The translations under genes were made by a program, and so were the position numbers. The notes below the pieces were generated by a model that did not search any database, was not told the origin of the DNA, and was given only the letters and a program-made list of their open reading frames with translations. Positions 23,634 through 35,311 of a stretch of 64,000 bases of DNA are shown piece after piece (the first letter of the stretch is position 1; each line of letters opens with the position of its first letter). The DNA is from Aspergillus flavus (taxonomy: Eukaryota > Ascomycota > Eurotiomycetes > Eurotiales > Aspergillaceae). Where the stretch lies: contig NC_092406.1 of NCBI RefSeq assembly GCF_009017415.1, positions 1,798,001 through 1,862,000 of the forward strand, given 5' to 3'.

Positions 23634-25221
23634 ATGAACGCAATTTTCGAGAGGATCCAAGGTTGGTTCCTTGGGTTATATTGGGCATGGAGTTTTTTGG
23701 CTGATTATTTATGTTTTACTTAGCGATCCAAGACTCGCTCTCCGACGACGCTCTGGCGCCGCTCAAAAGCTACAAGTACCAGAGTGTGGATAAGTCCTTT
23801 ATCTCTAGATATGTCTTGAAGCACTACGTACGAAATTCTATACCTTACACAATACTCGCTGTGCGACTCCCGTCTAACAATGGCCTTTGCACTTTAGTGG
23901 AATGCGTTCGTCGAACTCTTACCGATGTGGATAGCTCCGAACATGGTAACCCTATTGGGGTTCATGTTCATTGTCGGAAATGTGATGCTCATAGAGATGT
24001 TGATGCCTGATCTTGTGGGACCTGTAAGCAAACCACCGACCTACACACCAACTCCTCGCCCAGCACTAAGCATTGTCAATTATAGGGTCCCTCTTGGCTA
24101 TATTACAGTTTTGCTTTCGGCATGTGGATGTAAGCATTAAGATTCGATATTATTGGACTGGTCTTATCTCACATACCGAAGGTACTCCACGCTGGATAAT
24201 GTTGACGGCAAACAAGCTCGGAGAACGGGAACGTCTAGTGGGTTGGGGGAGCTGTTTGAGTGAGTGAACATTTTCGGGAGGACATGGGTAGTTGCTAACA
24301 TGTAACAGTCATGGAATCGACTCCTTGAATTGTACGCTTGCTAGTCTGCTAGAGACTGCCGCGTTGGGCTTTGGCTCCACTAATCTAGGCGCCTGGACAG
24401 CTCTTGTTCCTTGCCTCGCAATGTATTTTTCCACCTGGGAGACCTATCATACACATACTCTCTACCTCGGCTACTTCAATGGCCCTACTGAGGGTCTTTT
24501 GATCGCAATTGGTTTGATGGTGGCATCGGGCTGGTATGGGCCTGAGATATGGTCTCGGCCGATAGTCGAGTTCTTAAATATCCCCCAGATCTTTGGAAAC
24601 AACTCAGTGAAGGATCTTTGGATTCCCCTCCTTCTCTCATCGTTCTTCTTGGGACATTTGCCTGGTTGTGTCTACAATGTCATTTCTTCGAGGAGAAAAC
24701 AGAATCTCCCCATATCCCCGATCTTCAAGGAGTGGGTGCCAATGATCGTCTTCACTGGATGCAACATGGCTTGGCTCTTCTCTCCTTATTCGAGAATATT
24801 GGCTGATAACCGCTTGGTGTTGTACTGTTGGACAATCTCGTTCGTCTTTGGACGGATGACTACAAAGATCATTCTTGCGCATCTGCTGAGACAGCCATTC
24901 CCCCATTGGACCGTCTTGCAAACACCTCTGGTTGGCGGTGCTGTTTTGGTGAACTTGCCCTGGATTGGTCTTCCCGGGATGAGCGCATGGGTGGAGCTCC
25001 TGTACCTGCGGATGTATCTCCTCTTTGCCTTTGTCATCTATATGTACTGGGCATTCTTGGTCATCAACCGGATCACGACCTTCTTGGGTATCAATTGTTT
25101 GACGATTCGGCGCGACAAATCGACAGCCCGAGAGCAGGCTTACCGTGACCTTGGTGAGAGAAATTTCGAGGATGCCAATACTGGTGGTGACACTAACGCG
25201 GGGCGCTATAAAAGTCATTGA
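23634..25221 (+). CDS. ept1: sn-1,2-diacylglycerol choline/ethanolamine phosphotransferase
   Basis: Six exons (23634-23661, 23724-23827, 23898-24023, 24086-24129, 24182-24259, 24309-25221) give 430 aa. The introns keep frame and rebuild the CDP-alcohol phosphotransferase signature DGx2ARx8Gx3Dx3D exactly, from Asp109 to Asp131 (begins DGKQARRTG, ends FDHGID). The enzyme transfers phosphocholine or phosphoethanolamine from the CDP-alcohol to diacylglycerol, the last Kennedy-pathway step in the ER/Golgi membrane. About eight or more hydrophobic segments follow the motif, as in yeast EPT1/CPT1. Sequence alone does not separate choline from ethanolamine preference. The first 28-nt exon is the least certain part. 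Confidence 0.92.
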
Positions 25222-25890
25222 ATAGTTTCTTCAACATGGCCTGGTTACGTCAGCCGTGGCTGACCAGACACCTGTTTCTCTCCAGTTCGTTCGGATCAGC
25301 ACGCTCTCAAACATTTTATTCCGACGGTCAATCGTGACAGGAGTTTCCCGACTCGGCCAATGGAGCACATGGATTGAGGTCTCGCAACATCAAGAGCCAA
25401 TGTCTAGGCTACTGTTGCCTGACTTGGTCTATCTTGCCTTCTCAACTATATATACTTTCTGTAATTACATTTCTAATGGCCTCTATGGATACGCCACTGG
25501 GCGCAACTTATGAACTTACGACTTCTGTGGATGGCTCACGCAAGAGTGATTATGAAGACAGATTATGGATGCAAAGCTTCTGATAGTATATAGTTAGATA
25601 GTGTAATATTAATGTCCATAGACTCGTGCCTTATATACAATTCTTCCCAGAATCCGCTAATGCCCTCATTTGAGCTCACTTCCCCCGCTCAGTTGTTGGC
25701 CCATTGCTCGTGAATGATGAACACTGCTGGCAGTGTATATAAACCGGTCGTCACTCAGGTCGTCACTCAGGTCGCAACTCGCCAAGTATTGGAGGTGGGT
25801 AAGCCGCTTCGATATAACTCAACGTCACGTTTGGCTCAAGATCGACCCTGGCAATGTATGGCCTTAAATGGAAGGCTCACTCAACAAGCG
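25222..25890. other. intergenic before tRNA-Ile
   Basis: It holds short frames without motifs and three imperfect 12-bp tandem units (GGTCGTCACTCA type) at 25746-25781. No gene is supported. Confidence 0.5.
25746..25781. repeat. three 12-bp tandem units
   Basis: Two exact copies of GGTCGTCACTCA and one diverged copy lie about 110 bp upstream of tRNA-Ile. Confidence 0.75.
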
Positions 25891-25964
25891 GGTCCCGTAA
25901 CTCAGTCGGTTAGAGTGCTGAGCTAATAACTCAGAAGTCGAGAGTTCGAGCCTCTCCGGGACCA
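25891..25964 (+). tRNA. tRNA-Ile (anticodon AAT)
   Basis: The acceptor arms GGTCCCG and CGGGACC pair fully. The anticodon stem CTGAG/CTCAG closes a seven-base loop CTAATAA with anticodon AAT at 25925-25927. The T arm is GAGAG-TTCGAGC-CTCTC. It has no intron. A T-rich Pol III terminator follows at about 25971. The 74-nt length and discriminator A are normal. Confidence 0.95.
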
Positions 25965-26088
25965 GCCTTTCTTTTTTTATTTGTTTGTTTGTCCCCTTCC
26001 TCCCCACTTCCCCTCCTTTCTGTCCTTTCCTCCTTCCCTTTCCTTTTCTGCTTCTTTTTATTTTTTTTTCCCCTTTCTCTTCTCACTA
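25965..26088 (+). other. pyrimidine-rich tract
   Basis: About 120 nt of almost pure C and T on the plus strand directly after tRNA-Ile. No gene is visible. The function is unknown. Confidence 0.7.
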
Positions 26089-26422
26089 ATGGTAATAAAA
26101 AGTAAAAGCATCTAGATCAACCTATCCCAGAAAGTTAGAATATAAATTGATCAAGTTGTTGAAGGAGGTAATGTGGGCGACCTACCACTCCATATCCTAC
26201 TTAGTAGTAGTCAATATCCACGTCGGCCTCAGGGCTGGGTATGCTACCTCACAATCCCTTGCATTGGAGGCTTGTTGCCTTCTGTGGCTGTTTCCAGAGG
26301 CCCGATAAGCGCCTACTAAGGAAATAAAGGCGATCCTCCGGTAGATACGGGTAGTATGATGTCTAACTACCATCAGCATTACTAGCTGATGACCATTGAG
26401 TGAGTGTTACATTGTTATCTGT

Positions 26423-26506
26423 GATCACCGCCCGGTCTTCCCCGGTGATCTGACCGGTAAACCCGGTGAACTGGAAAGTTCTCCGGCTTAGTAGAGAAAT
26501 CACCGG
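26423..26506. repeat. cluster of TCACCGG/CCGGTGA heptamers with a stem
   Basis: GATCACCG (26423-26430) and CGGTGATC (26443-26450) are perfect 8-bp inverted arms around a 12-nt spacer. Further copies are CCGGTGA at 26463-26469 and TCACCGG at 26500-26506, with ACCGGT between them. They may be subterminal repeats of a lost DNA transposon or protein-binding sites; neither is proven. Confidence 0.5.
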
Positions 26507-26750
26507 CTCTCATTTGTCTAACTATACTTCAACTACTACTACTTGTAAGAGTGAAGGCACCCAACACGCTCCCTTATTCAAAATCAACCTCATCCCTGTG
26601 TTACGGACAAGACACCTTCGCATGGGGTGTCACTAACTGTGCCCCTTGTTTGTTCTCTATCGAACACATTGCTCTATCTTTGATTTATATCTTTTCACGC
26701 GTCTGGCCAACAGTACTTACATAGAGCGCTCACACCTACCTGCGAAGAGC

Positions 26751-29076
26751 ATGTACAGATCTACAGATACTGCTGCTCCTGGCATGAAAGCCCCAGACAG
26801 CAGAGAGTCTGCGGTCATCCACGTTCAAGATGCAGATGAGCTGCGCTTGGCCCAAATGGGTATGCTTCCTTTCCCATTCACTGCAGCTATAGAGGGGTGC
26901 ATGTTCACTGTTTACCAGGTCACAAACAGGAACTAAAGCGCCATTTCTCTGTCTGGAGTTTAATTGGACTGGCCGCTAACTGTACCATATCCTGGACTGG
27001 TAAGCTGGCTATCTGTAACTGTGGTCGGTCAATCGTTGCTGATAACATGGCTTGGTAGGGCTCGGACTTGGCTTGATCACTTCCATCAACGCTGGTGGGC
27101 CCGGTGCTCGTATAGTCTACTCCTGGTTAAAGTAATTCAGGATTATGCCACTAACCAAGCTAGTTATCTATGGATTCATCCTCGTTTTTATCCTTCAGTG
27201 TTTCTTGGGCACCTCGTTGGCTGAATTCGTCTCGGCTTACCCAGTCGAAGGTGGAATGTACCACTGGATCGCAGCTATTGCCCCAAAGCGCTATAACAGT
27301 CTCCTGAGCTTCCTGACGGGCTGTTCTACGGTTTTTGGCTGTGAGACGATAATACTACCGTTAATTCTAGTTGGACACTGTGCTAACTATATTGTAGGGA
27401 TATTTACGGCGGCATCAACAAATCTGGTATATGCCTCAAACTTCATGGCTCTAATTGCGTTGTACCACGATGACATCAAGCTCCAACCATGGATGACCTT
27501 TGTTGCATATCAGGTCTTGAATGTGTTGACATCTGCTGTGGTTATGTTTGGAAACCGTTTCATCCCGGGAATCAATAAGTTTGCCTGTAAGCTGTGCTAG
27601 GGCAGCAATGACAAGGGGCTTGCTAATTGGAAGAGATAGTGGTATACCTCCAGCTAGCATGGTTTGTCATCACGGTCACAGTGGCCGCGACAGCGCCAAC
27701 CCACAATGATAGCAAGTTTGTTTTTCGGACCTGGATGAACAATACGGGCTGGGACAGCAATGTTATCTGTTTCATCACAGGTCTAGTAAATCCGCTATTT
27801 GCCCTCGGTGGGTTAGATGGCATAACAGTACGCATTAGTCCCTAGTTCTTGATACCTTGCTAATGTGGTACCAGCATATCACAGAGGAGATGCCAAACGT
27901 AAGGAAGCATCTATACCACAACAGAAGCCATTATAGCTAATAGTTCGTTCAGCCGGGGCGTAATGCACCTTTGGCCCTAGGTATGCCTGGAGTATTCCCA
28001 GTCCTGCTCGTCACAGGGAGCTGACGACTCATCGCAACAGCATGCACCCTCATTATTGCCTTCATTACAGGGCTTTCTTACCTTCTGAGCCTTATGTTCT
28101 CGGTACAAGACTGGTCGAGCCTGGCAGACAGCCCAACGGGTCTCCCACTTGCAGCGATCTTTGGTCAAGCAACACAGAGTCGAGGAGGCGCTTTCGCACT
28201 GACATTCCTTCTATGGATTGCTATTGGGCCTTGCATGATTGGCTCACAGCTCAGTATGACACACTTTAAACTTGAACATGTAATTCTTTCCTAACTAGAT
28301 GACTCCGCAGGCACTGGAAGAATGCTTTGGGCTTTTGCTCGAGATGATGGCCTCCCCTTTTCCAAGGTGTAAGTAGAGCAACAGCTGCATTTTGGTAGTT
28401 AAGACATTGATTAGCTCAGGTGGGCCCGAGTCAACCCTCGATTCGGGGTCCCATTGAACGCACAATTGTGTGTTGCAGTGATTGTAAGCCTTCTGGGCTG
28501 TATCTATCTGGGATCTAGCACTGCCTTCAACTCCATGCTTAGCTCCGCAACGTACGCTATTATTGCCCTCCTTCTCAATCTTATTCAGCCACTTCGAGAT
28601 AACATTATGTGTTGATACATATCTTAGGACGATTAACAATATCGCATACCTCGTGCCCATCTTCACCAATGTCGTGCTGAATCGCAGCACGATGCATCAC
28701 GGCCCTTTTTGCCTACCGCATATTGCAGGCATGACCGTCAACATTGTTACTGTCGTCTGGCTGGTCTTTGCCATCGTCTTCTTCAGTTTTCCGTTCTATA
28801 TGCCCGTGACCGGTACGTCGGTTTTAATTCCCTTGCTTTCTCCTCCAGTCCCTTATATACAACACCGCATTGAATGTGAGCTACGTTTGATATACGGAAA
28901 ACACTAACACATCTATAGCATCAAACATGAACTACACGTGCGTCTGTGTCGGCGGATTCATCATCGTTGAGCTCATTTGGTGGCTGATTGCGGGCAAGCG
29001 GTACTCGAAGACGGTGCAAAAGGCGAGGGAGGAAGAGAACAATGTGATGGTTAGGGTGGACAGCAAGAACTTGTGA
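26751..29076 (+). CDS. choline/GABA-type permease of the APC superfamily
   Basis: Thirteen exons give 530 aa: 26751-26859, 26919-26999, 27059-27109, 27164-27340, 27398-27586, 27640-27827, 27875-27898, 27953-27980, 28041-28253, 28311-28368, 28420-28551, 28628-28812, 28919-29076. All 12 introns have GT-AG ends and leave one continuous frame, so the broken appearance of the raw frames is due to introns, not decay. Landmarks are NCTISWTGLGLGLITSINAG, FVSAYPVEGGMYHWIAAIA, LVNPLFALGGLDGITHITEE and STGRMLWAFARDDGLPFSK, all typical of the Hnm1/Uga4 group (TC 2.A.3.4), with about 12 membrane segments. It should be a plasma-membrane proton-coupled uptake system for choline, GABA or a related amine; the substrate cannot be read from sequence. 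The exact exon ends are by eye. Confidence 0.88.
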
Positions 29077-29470
29077 TGAAGACAATACTCCGTGCTTGTT
29101 CTTTTCGGGTTGATTTTCTTCTTCGGCCTTGGGAGTTCGCTGCGAATTGTCTTTGTCCTCTTCTCTTCTTTTCGCCTCTTGATGAGCTTATGGAGCTGCG
29201 AAGATAATGACGGTGGTATCGGGCGCCATAATGCCTGGCCACAGTATTCGTCGAGAAATACGATGAAACTAATGAAACAAAACGGCACTGCTTTATGTGC
29301 ATGTTGCAATAACGAACAAAACGTGTTTGTATAAGCGGAGCATGACATCTAGCCATGCTAAAGTACAAGTATTATTGTTGCTCTGGATCTCCATTCACTC
29401 CGGGCAATATATAGATAGGCGTAACGTCATGATTCTGTGAGTGTATAGCAGTGGTACAGTCGACGTGCAA
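29077..29470. other. intergenic, convergent 3' ends
   Basis: 394 bp between the 3' ends of the permease and the PX protein. I see nothing in it. Confidence 0.6.
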
Positions 29471-30405
29471 TTAGCACATGCGTCCAAATAGAAAGTCTTT
29501 CACGACCGGCGAACTCGAAAATTCAGGATTAAGAAGGACACAGCTGGAGAGAGCGGCGTGTCAGTCTGCCATAACGCGATATGAGTATGTAATGGACTTA
29601 CTTCAAGAAGTATTCCAACCCGACCCGTCGGGATTCAAGGAATGCTGGACGGAATTTGACTAAAACACTCGTGTTAGCGAAGCCGAAGTATGCGGGAGCA
29701 CACGTGTAGGCGAGACATACAGAGAACACTCTTCGGTGGTAGAGCTGGTAAAGCATTCTTCGCGTGCGGGAATGAGGATATCAGCTTTTGTCTCAAGTCA
29801 TCGAATTCAGAGTACCTAATTCATGAGACATTAGCCGCAAATTCTGATGAAGTTTAGATCATAGAGCTTCATGCCTCATGCGAACGCTGATGGGACCACC
29901 CTACAAACGCTGTTAGACCCAGAATATCCTTATGATAGCCACGATATGCGGTGGATTAGAAGGCAATGCGCACCTCGAGGGTTTGTATGGTACAGCTCCA
30001 CACCACATATGCGCCAATGCCGGACTTTCCCTGGACGACAACATGATCATCTACAGATACGCTCCTGGCCCATAGTCCGCGGCTCGTCTCCGAATCTGGA
30101 TCCTCTGTATGGTCTTCCAGGGTGATCGCGGGCTGTTCGAGAGAGATCTGAGAGGTACGGGAGGCATTCCGATGGTGACTCCAGTACGGCGGAACTATGC
30201 CGGAGACCGGGCGATCTTTGGGGCCACCATTGCGGGCGTGCGGGAAAACGGTGCCATTGCCGACGCTGACGCCGTTAGAAAGGGAGGTCGTCACGAGCGC
30301 ATCAGTGTCTGAGACCTTGGAGGATGCCGTCGAGGGATGGAGAGGAGGGGATGGCAGCGGTTGCGGGCGAGGCACCAGGCTCGTCTCCTCATTCGCTCGC
30401 TCCAT
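29471..30405 (-). CDS. ypt35: PX-domain protein, YPT35-like
   Basis: Exons 30405-29974, 29900-29875, 29815-29721, 29659-29602 and 29543-29471 give 227 aa. The PX domain covers roughly residues 95-227: RGLWARSVSVDDHVVVQGK opens it, RYSEFDDLRQKLISSFPHA is the phosphoinositide-binding RYSEF-type motif, LPALPPKSVLF the Pro-rich loop and FLESRRVGLEYFL the following helix. The tail reads SSPVVKDFLFG. This matches fungal YPT35, a PI3P-binding adaptor that brings Vps13 to endosomal and vacuolar membranes. The first about 90 residues are Pro/Ser-rich and variable. The second intron (29874-29816) needs a GC donor (GCATGA). The other introns are GT-AG. Residues at the junctions fit the family closely. 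Confidence 0.88.
29816..29874 (-). other. probable GC-AG intron of ypt35
   Basis: This 59-nt intron starts GCATGA, has a GGCTAATG branch-like site and ends GAATTAG. Splicing yields VRMRYSEFDD in frame. No GT at this place gives the PX motif. Confidence 0.6.
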
Positions 30406-32383
30406 CCATTTAGATATCTAGCAGGATGAACAATGAATGGAAAATGACCGTAGCGGAGCGTTCTAAATATAAGTCGGGAATGCAACCTCACGACCAGTGG
30501 CGGAGGCAAATCAAGCAAGGATACCGTCTGATAACAACTAACGTGGTTCTACTACAACCCGAATCTGACTAGCGAAGTTTGCTGGCGCCGCAGAGGCCCC
30601 TGTGTTTCGGTCGGAGTTTTGTAAGAGTGCGGGGGGAATTCAAGGGACGAAGTGGTTCACAAGTCAGTGGCTGATAAGATGATGAGGGTTTCCAATACCC
30701 TCTTTTTTTTTTTTGGTTTCCCTTGCGTAATGTTTGTTAAAGTGTTCTCAAAAATGGGCCCATCGACGGAGAGAATCAACTAGACTCATTCATCCGTTCA
30801 CTGAGTTCAATTCACGTTTCCATTGAGCTAGCGGCTCGGAAAATCACGAGACTGGGCCGAGTCCCCACTTTTCTTTTTGGTTTTTTTGTCTGAAAGTCAA
30901 GTCATGTGGCTATCCTGCCAAAAGGGGTATTTAGCTTCAGACGTCCTGTTTGTAAGAACCACTAGGGATGTGTCACTCTGTAGCTCCCTAGTACTCCGTA
31001 CAGTACATTCTTATGGTCTGTATTTAAGTGGGCCGTTAATACCAAATATTGTCAATAGATATGCAGCTGTACATTCTTTTTCTTTTACTTATGAAAAACA
31101 TTTCTTGCAAGAGTCTCTTGTGATCCTCATGAGATCCATACTTAAAGAAATCTTCGCTCTCCGTCGCATCATTCCATCCTTTCCCAACCGTCTCTCGTCC
31201 CCGTACACTAACCAAAGGGACTAGACCCTGAGAGGTAGTGACAGGGTGAACTACTGTATTCTATGTCCCTAATGCCACACTAAAGCGAAGCCAAGCATCC
31301 GGTGGCCCAATCACTTCGTTTGAACCTCGGGTAATCAACAACCTGAGACATTTCAACCCCCAATCCAAGGAAACATCTCCAGACAACTCGGTATCTGCAG
31401 CGTTGTTAAACGGCTCCGGCGCTTTCCAGGCCATTCCAGCACAATGTGCGCGGTTTTCTCCGGTATCGCAGAGAGGTCAAAGTTCAAGACACGTCTGCGA
31501 ATGATGGATCTCCAAAGATAGCCACCTATCAACGAGGTGGGGAACAATCATTATCATGCGCGGAGGTTGGACAGTTATGCAACCAGGGTCTGTCTGCATG
31601 ACTGCCATTCTAGAAACATTACCTATGAAGTTCTCCCTGTCCAGCACCCTAGTGGGCTAGTGCGGACCCTAGTACCGTACCGTATACGGCAGCGTCGGGA
31701 AGCTGCCCCGGATCGACAGTGATAGATGTTTTTTTCCCTTCCCAGAATGAAAAAGAATTCCCAGAAAAAGGAGAAAGGTTCATAATTGCTCATTTTAGGA
31801 TACTGGTAATTCTTTCAGAACCTGTTAAATTCCCGCAGGTGCTCATTCACGTAATACCTATACCTCATATCGCCCTTTGAAGAAGTTCAACACCCTCGAT
31901 CCAACATAGGATAACGGATGAGCTAAATTACTAGGAGGCATACAGGGAGCTCTCCAGGTGGCCAGACAAAGCTTTGAAGACTGATAGCGCCGCCACTCCA
32001 ACCTCGTTTCGGATGGCGGGAAAGTTACTAGTAAAGTAGGACTGGATTGTCGTACATACTGTATCGTACATATATGGGGCCATTGAATCATTCACCTTTC
32101 TTTCCTTTCTTTCTTTTTTCTTTCCCCCTCTATCTGTTCCCTTATCTGTCCTCCGTCTGCACTGTGCTTGGCCTTCTCTGTCAATCTCATACCCAACCTG
32201 AACATCTTCATCTGGATCGATCTATCCATAACTGTGAAATCGCTATTCTCGTCTTCTTCTCCTGCTCCTTGGTAAGTCCTGTTAAAACGATGTTGCCCAT
32301 TGTACGACTATTAGCTAACCATTTAATACATAATAGCTTTTATAGTCATTCGTTGAAATTCATTATCTTACGAACGCATCACG
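30406..32383. other. intergenic, no gene seen
   Basis: Contains promoter DNA for the PX gene and, at 32090-32290, a CT-rich promoter/leader typical of a highly expressed fungal gene for the GPI protein. One TACTCCGTA nonamer lies at 30992-31000 and a poly-T near 30703-30712. The open frames are short and without motifs. Confidence 0.5.
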
Positions 32384-33081
32384 ATGGTTCTCCTGAGTTC
32401 CTTGGCCGTCGTTGCCACTGTAGCAAGTCTCGCTACATGCCAGAACACTAGCACTATCGACCCAAGCACTGTTTTAGATTCGACGAGAAGTATGTTTCTG
32501 TGGACTGGTAACATCTGAAAGAGCCGTTCTGACTTTCGGTCGTTATAGAGCAATGGTGCGAATCGCAAACCTCAGCTTGTCCTCTCATCTGTCTGCAACT
32601 GCCAGGGGCTTCGGGCAGCCCCAAGGAGAACAAATGCGACTTCGTAAGTTATAGGTATAATTTATTGCGATCTAAGAGACGCTCTAATGTGCTTGCTCTC
32701 GATTTAAAACAGAAATCCCTTGTATACTCGTGTATCTGCAGCAACAACCAGTCTCCCAACGCATCTGAATACTCCCAGACAATCCCCTACTTTGAGTGCA
32801 CAGAGAAAAACAACCAATGCGTTAAAAACTGCGACGGTGAACAACAGTGCCAGTATGACTGCCGCTCTAAGAACCCTTGTGGTGCTCAGGACCCCAAGCG
32901 TGTCAACACTACCACTTCTGCAACTACCAGCACCGCTCAAGCGACCACTTCGCTGCCTCCTTTCACTGGCGTCCCTGACAAGAATGGGGTCGCCTCCAGG
33001 CCATCGGCAGATCTGAATCATATCTACGGTCTAGCCGTTGTGATGGCTGGATTCTTTGCCGGATTTGCGACCCTGCTCTGA
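32384..33081 (+). CDS. secreted cysteine-rich GPI-anchored protein
   Basis: Exons 32384-32489, 32549-32643 and 32713-33081 give 189 aa. The introns are 59 and 69 nt with GTATGT and GTAAGT donors. Residues 1-20 form a signal peptide (MVLLSSLAVVATVASLATCQ). The mature part has about a dozen cysteines in spaced pairs (WCESQTSACPLICLQLPG, YSCICSNNQSPNAS, KNCDGEQQCQYDCR). A Ser/Thr-rich linker follows, and a hydrophobic C-terminus (IYGLAVVMAGFFAGFATLL) marks GPI attachment. It resembles small fungal cell-wall proteins of DUF7707 type, though I cannot verify the family. The role is unknown: cell surface or wall structure is likely. It is not a standard CFEM domain. Confidence 0.82.
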
Positions 33082-33844
33082 GGGGATGGCCTTGACTAAA
33101 TGACAGTGCACGTTGGATGGACAGCTGAACATTTCTGGAAGCGATGGGTTATCAACCATAGCAGCAGGACTAAATCCCTTGGCGTCACTGATGCACTTCA
33201 TCTCCAATCATAGCCTGCGTTGTCTCTGCATGATGGTTCAGCATGCATGAAGTTCTTCTTTTTATCATTTTCATTATGAGCGTTGTGTATGTATGTCTTG
33301 ATGATATCTCTCACTAATAACCATAATCATGACCAATATCTCTTAAACCTGGCAGAAATTCTTGGGAAACGTCGACTTATTACACCACTGATGATCCAGG
33401 GATCAACCCACATCATTTCTCTTTACCTCGGTTCCTAGCGTACGGCACACTGGCATAAAAGTGGCAATGTTTTCATAGTAGGATTAACTGGTAAGAATAT
33501 CTTTGTCAGGCCAGGATAGACGATGAATTACCCCCAAAATTCCTTGGCACAAAGTAATGTTAGGGGTATTCAATCGACTCCAACTTGGTTATCTGGCGTA
33601 ACACATAAGGCATCAGGGCCCCGTGCTTTCCTATTTCGTCGCTACATTTACACTTTCCTCACTTCATCATTTACTTTGTCTATTGCTCCTCTCACATCAA
33701 CAAGTTTCTGGTTTCAAACTTGTCTCTTTGTCCTTTGATCGCTCACTTGCTTTTGTCTGTCTGGCCATTGTGCCATTGTACCTTTCCCCAACTTCGCGAA
33801 CACCCTACCTTGTGTTCAGAGCCATCCTGTTCGGACTCGACATC
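33082..33844. other. intergenic
   Basis: Separates the GPI protein from the zinc-knuckle gene. CT-rich DNA at about 33650-33790 looks like promoter or leader. No gene is supported. Confidence 0.5.
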
Positions 33845-35311
33845 ATGGTGCGCGACGGTATGGTAAGGCCCTTCGGTGTCAGGCACATCATACAATTGGA
33901 GAACATCCCATACTCAAAAAGTAAACTCAGGAACGGCGGCGCTGCCATGTGTGCTGGGAGCGTGGACACATTTCGATGGATTGTCCTGTCCGTCAAGGTC
34001 TGCTCCATCTGGTATGTAAAGGACAAGGTACCCTGGATTTATGAGACGGACTCCTCATGTTTCATAGGCGAATATGGCTTCTGAGCTGAACGATCGGATA
34101 CGCCGACCTGTACCGATTCGAGTGTATCGAGTGAATACCCATCGCCGTCATTATCGTCCTCCTCCTCGCCGAGGGCATGGCCGAGAGCCTCCAGAGCATG
34201 ACCGTGGAAGAAATTATACGGTATGTGTATGCTCAAAGCACCACCTTCAAAAGCACCAACTACTGTTGACTCTTCACTAATAGGGACGACACGGACTGCC
34301 CCCTCGCCCGGCACATGTTAACTCGGAGCTCAACTACGACGATCGTGGCCCTTACCATCGCGATGTCCATAGTCGTCCTGCCCGTCCGCCTGCAGATGAT
34401 AAGGAGAATGTTCGCCCTGCCCCCCCTGCGAACCCAGCTCACTTGCGGACAAGCGTGGCCTATGACAGGTATATCTTACTATGTGTTCTCAAACAGGTAT
34501 GTTGCTAACAAAAGCTGCAGACATGATGTCAATATGAGGTTCGGTTCTTCTAGCGTTCCACCGCGGTGAGACCTTCAGCATGATGCGCACTGACACTATA
34601 TGATTAGCTCATCTGTGCTTGCCACTGGCACCAAGATGGAGACAAAGTCAGGTAATCCGGTCGAACATCTAGATAGCCCCCACTTTGTTCAGACGAACGT
34701 GTGAGTACCCTACGGTTCTCTCGCCCCCTCAACCAATGTACTAATCAACCAGAGCTGTGGATATCCAAAGCACACGCAGGTAAGGTGCTATACCTGGTCT
34801 AAATTGATTGGTTCTGACACGTCATGATCAGTGATATCCTTGCTACTTCAACTGAGAGCAGGTAGGAAACCTGAGCCAGCTGCCGTAGCTGTTTTACTAA
34901 TAAATATACCCAAAGCACTCATGAGAATCTTCCAAGCCTGTCATTCAACGCCTCTGGTGATATTGTGATGACTGGGGATTCACAAGCTGTGGTGGACGAC
35001 TATTGCGGTGAGCTATTCACGATCGTTTGAACGGGTCTAGATCAGACAAGTCCGGCTCTGCGAAGATACATCGACACCCAGTACCATAAATCATCATCTT
35101 CGCGCTACGAACCCAGACTCTCGGATAAAGGAATGTGCGTCTTCTTTCTTTCTGACTAGGTTGGTTATTGACTGACACAACTAGCTTTGAACATGTTGCT
35201 GATCTACTTGGTCGATATCGAAAAGCACACGCAACATTCGCAGGTATTAAGATCAACCAAACCCGGAATCCAAAGGAAAAGGAAAAGGAACAATGGAAAA
35301 CGAAATCTTAA
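33845..35311 (+). CDS. unrecognised CCHC zinc-knuckle protein, 11 exons
   Basis: Proposed exons 33845-33862, 33931-34011, 34068-34220, 34284-34468, 34521-34538, 34608-34700, 34753-34779, 34832-34861, 34916-35007, 35041-35134 and 35185-35311 give 305 aa in one frame. Residues about 10-23 form a perfect zinc knuckle, C-x2-C-x4-H-x4-C (CHVCWERGHISMDC). An Arg/Pro-rich segment follows (HRRHYRPPPRRGHGREPPEH), then a Ser/Thr-rich middle and a charged C-terminus with FEHVADLLGRYRKAHATF. I do not recognise the family; the knuckle suggests nucleic-acid binding. The exons include two of 18 nt and three of 27-81 nt. The intron 35008-35040 would be only 33 nt, too short for normal splicing; an alternative donor at about 34967 also keeps frame. 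The exact model needs RNA data, but open frame across ten predicted junctions argues strongly for a real gene. Confidence 0.6.

Noticed and set aside
26646..29076. First reading as a decayed permease pseudogene
   Set aside because: All apparent frameshifts and stops fall inside introns with GT-AG ends that restore one frame.
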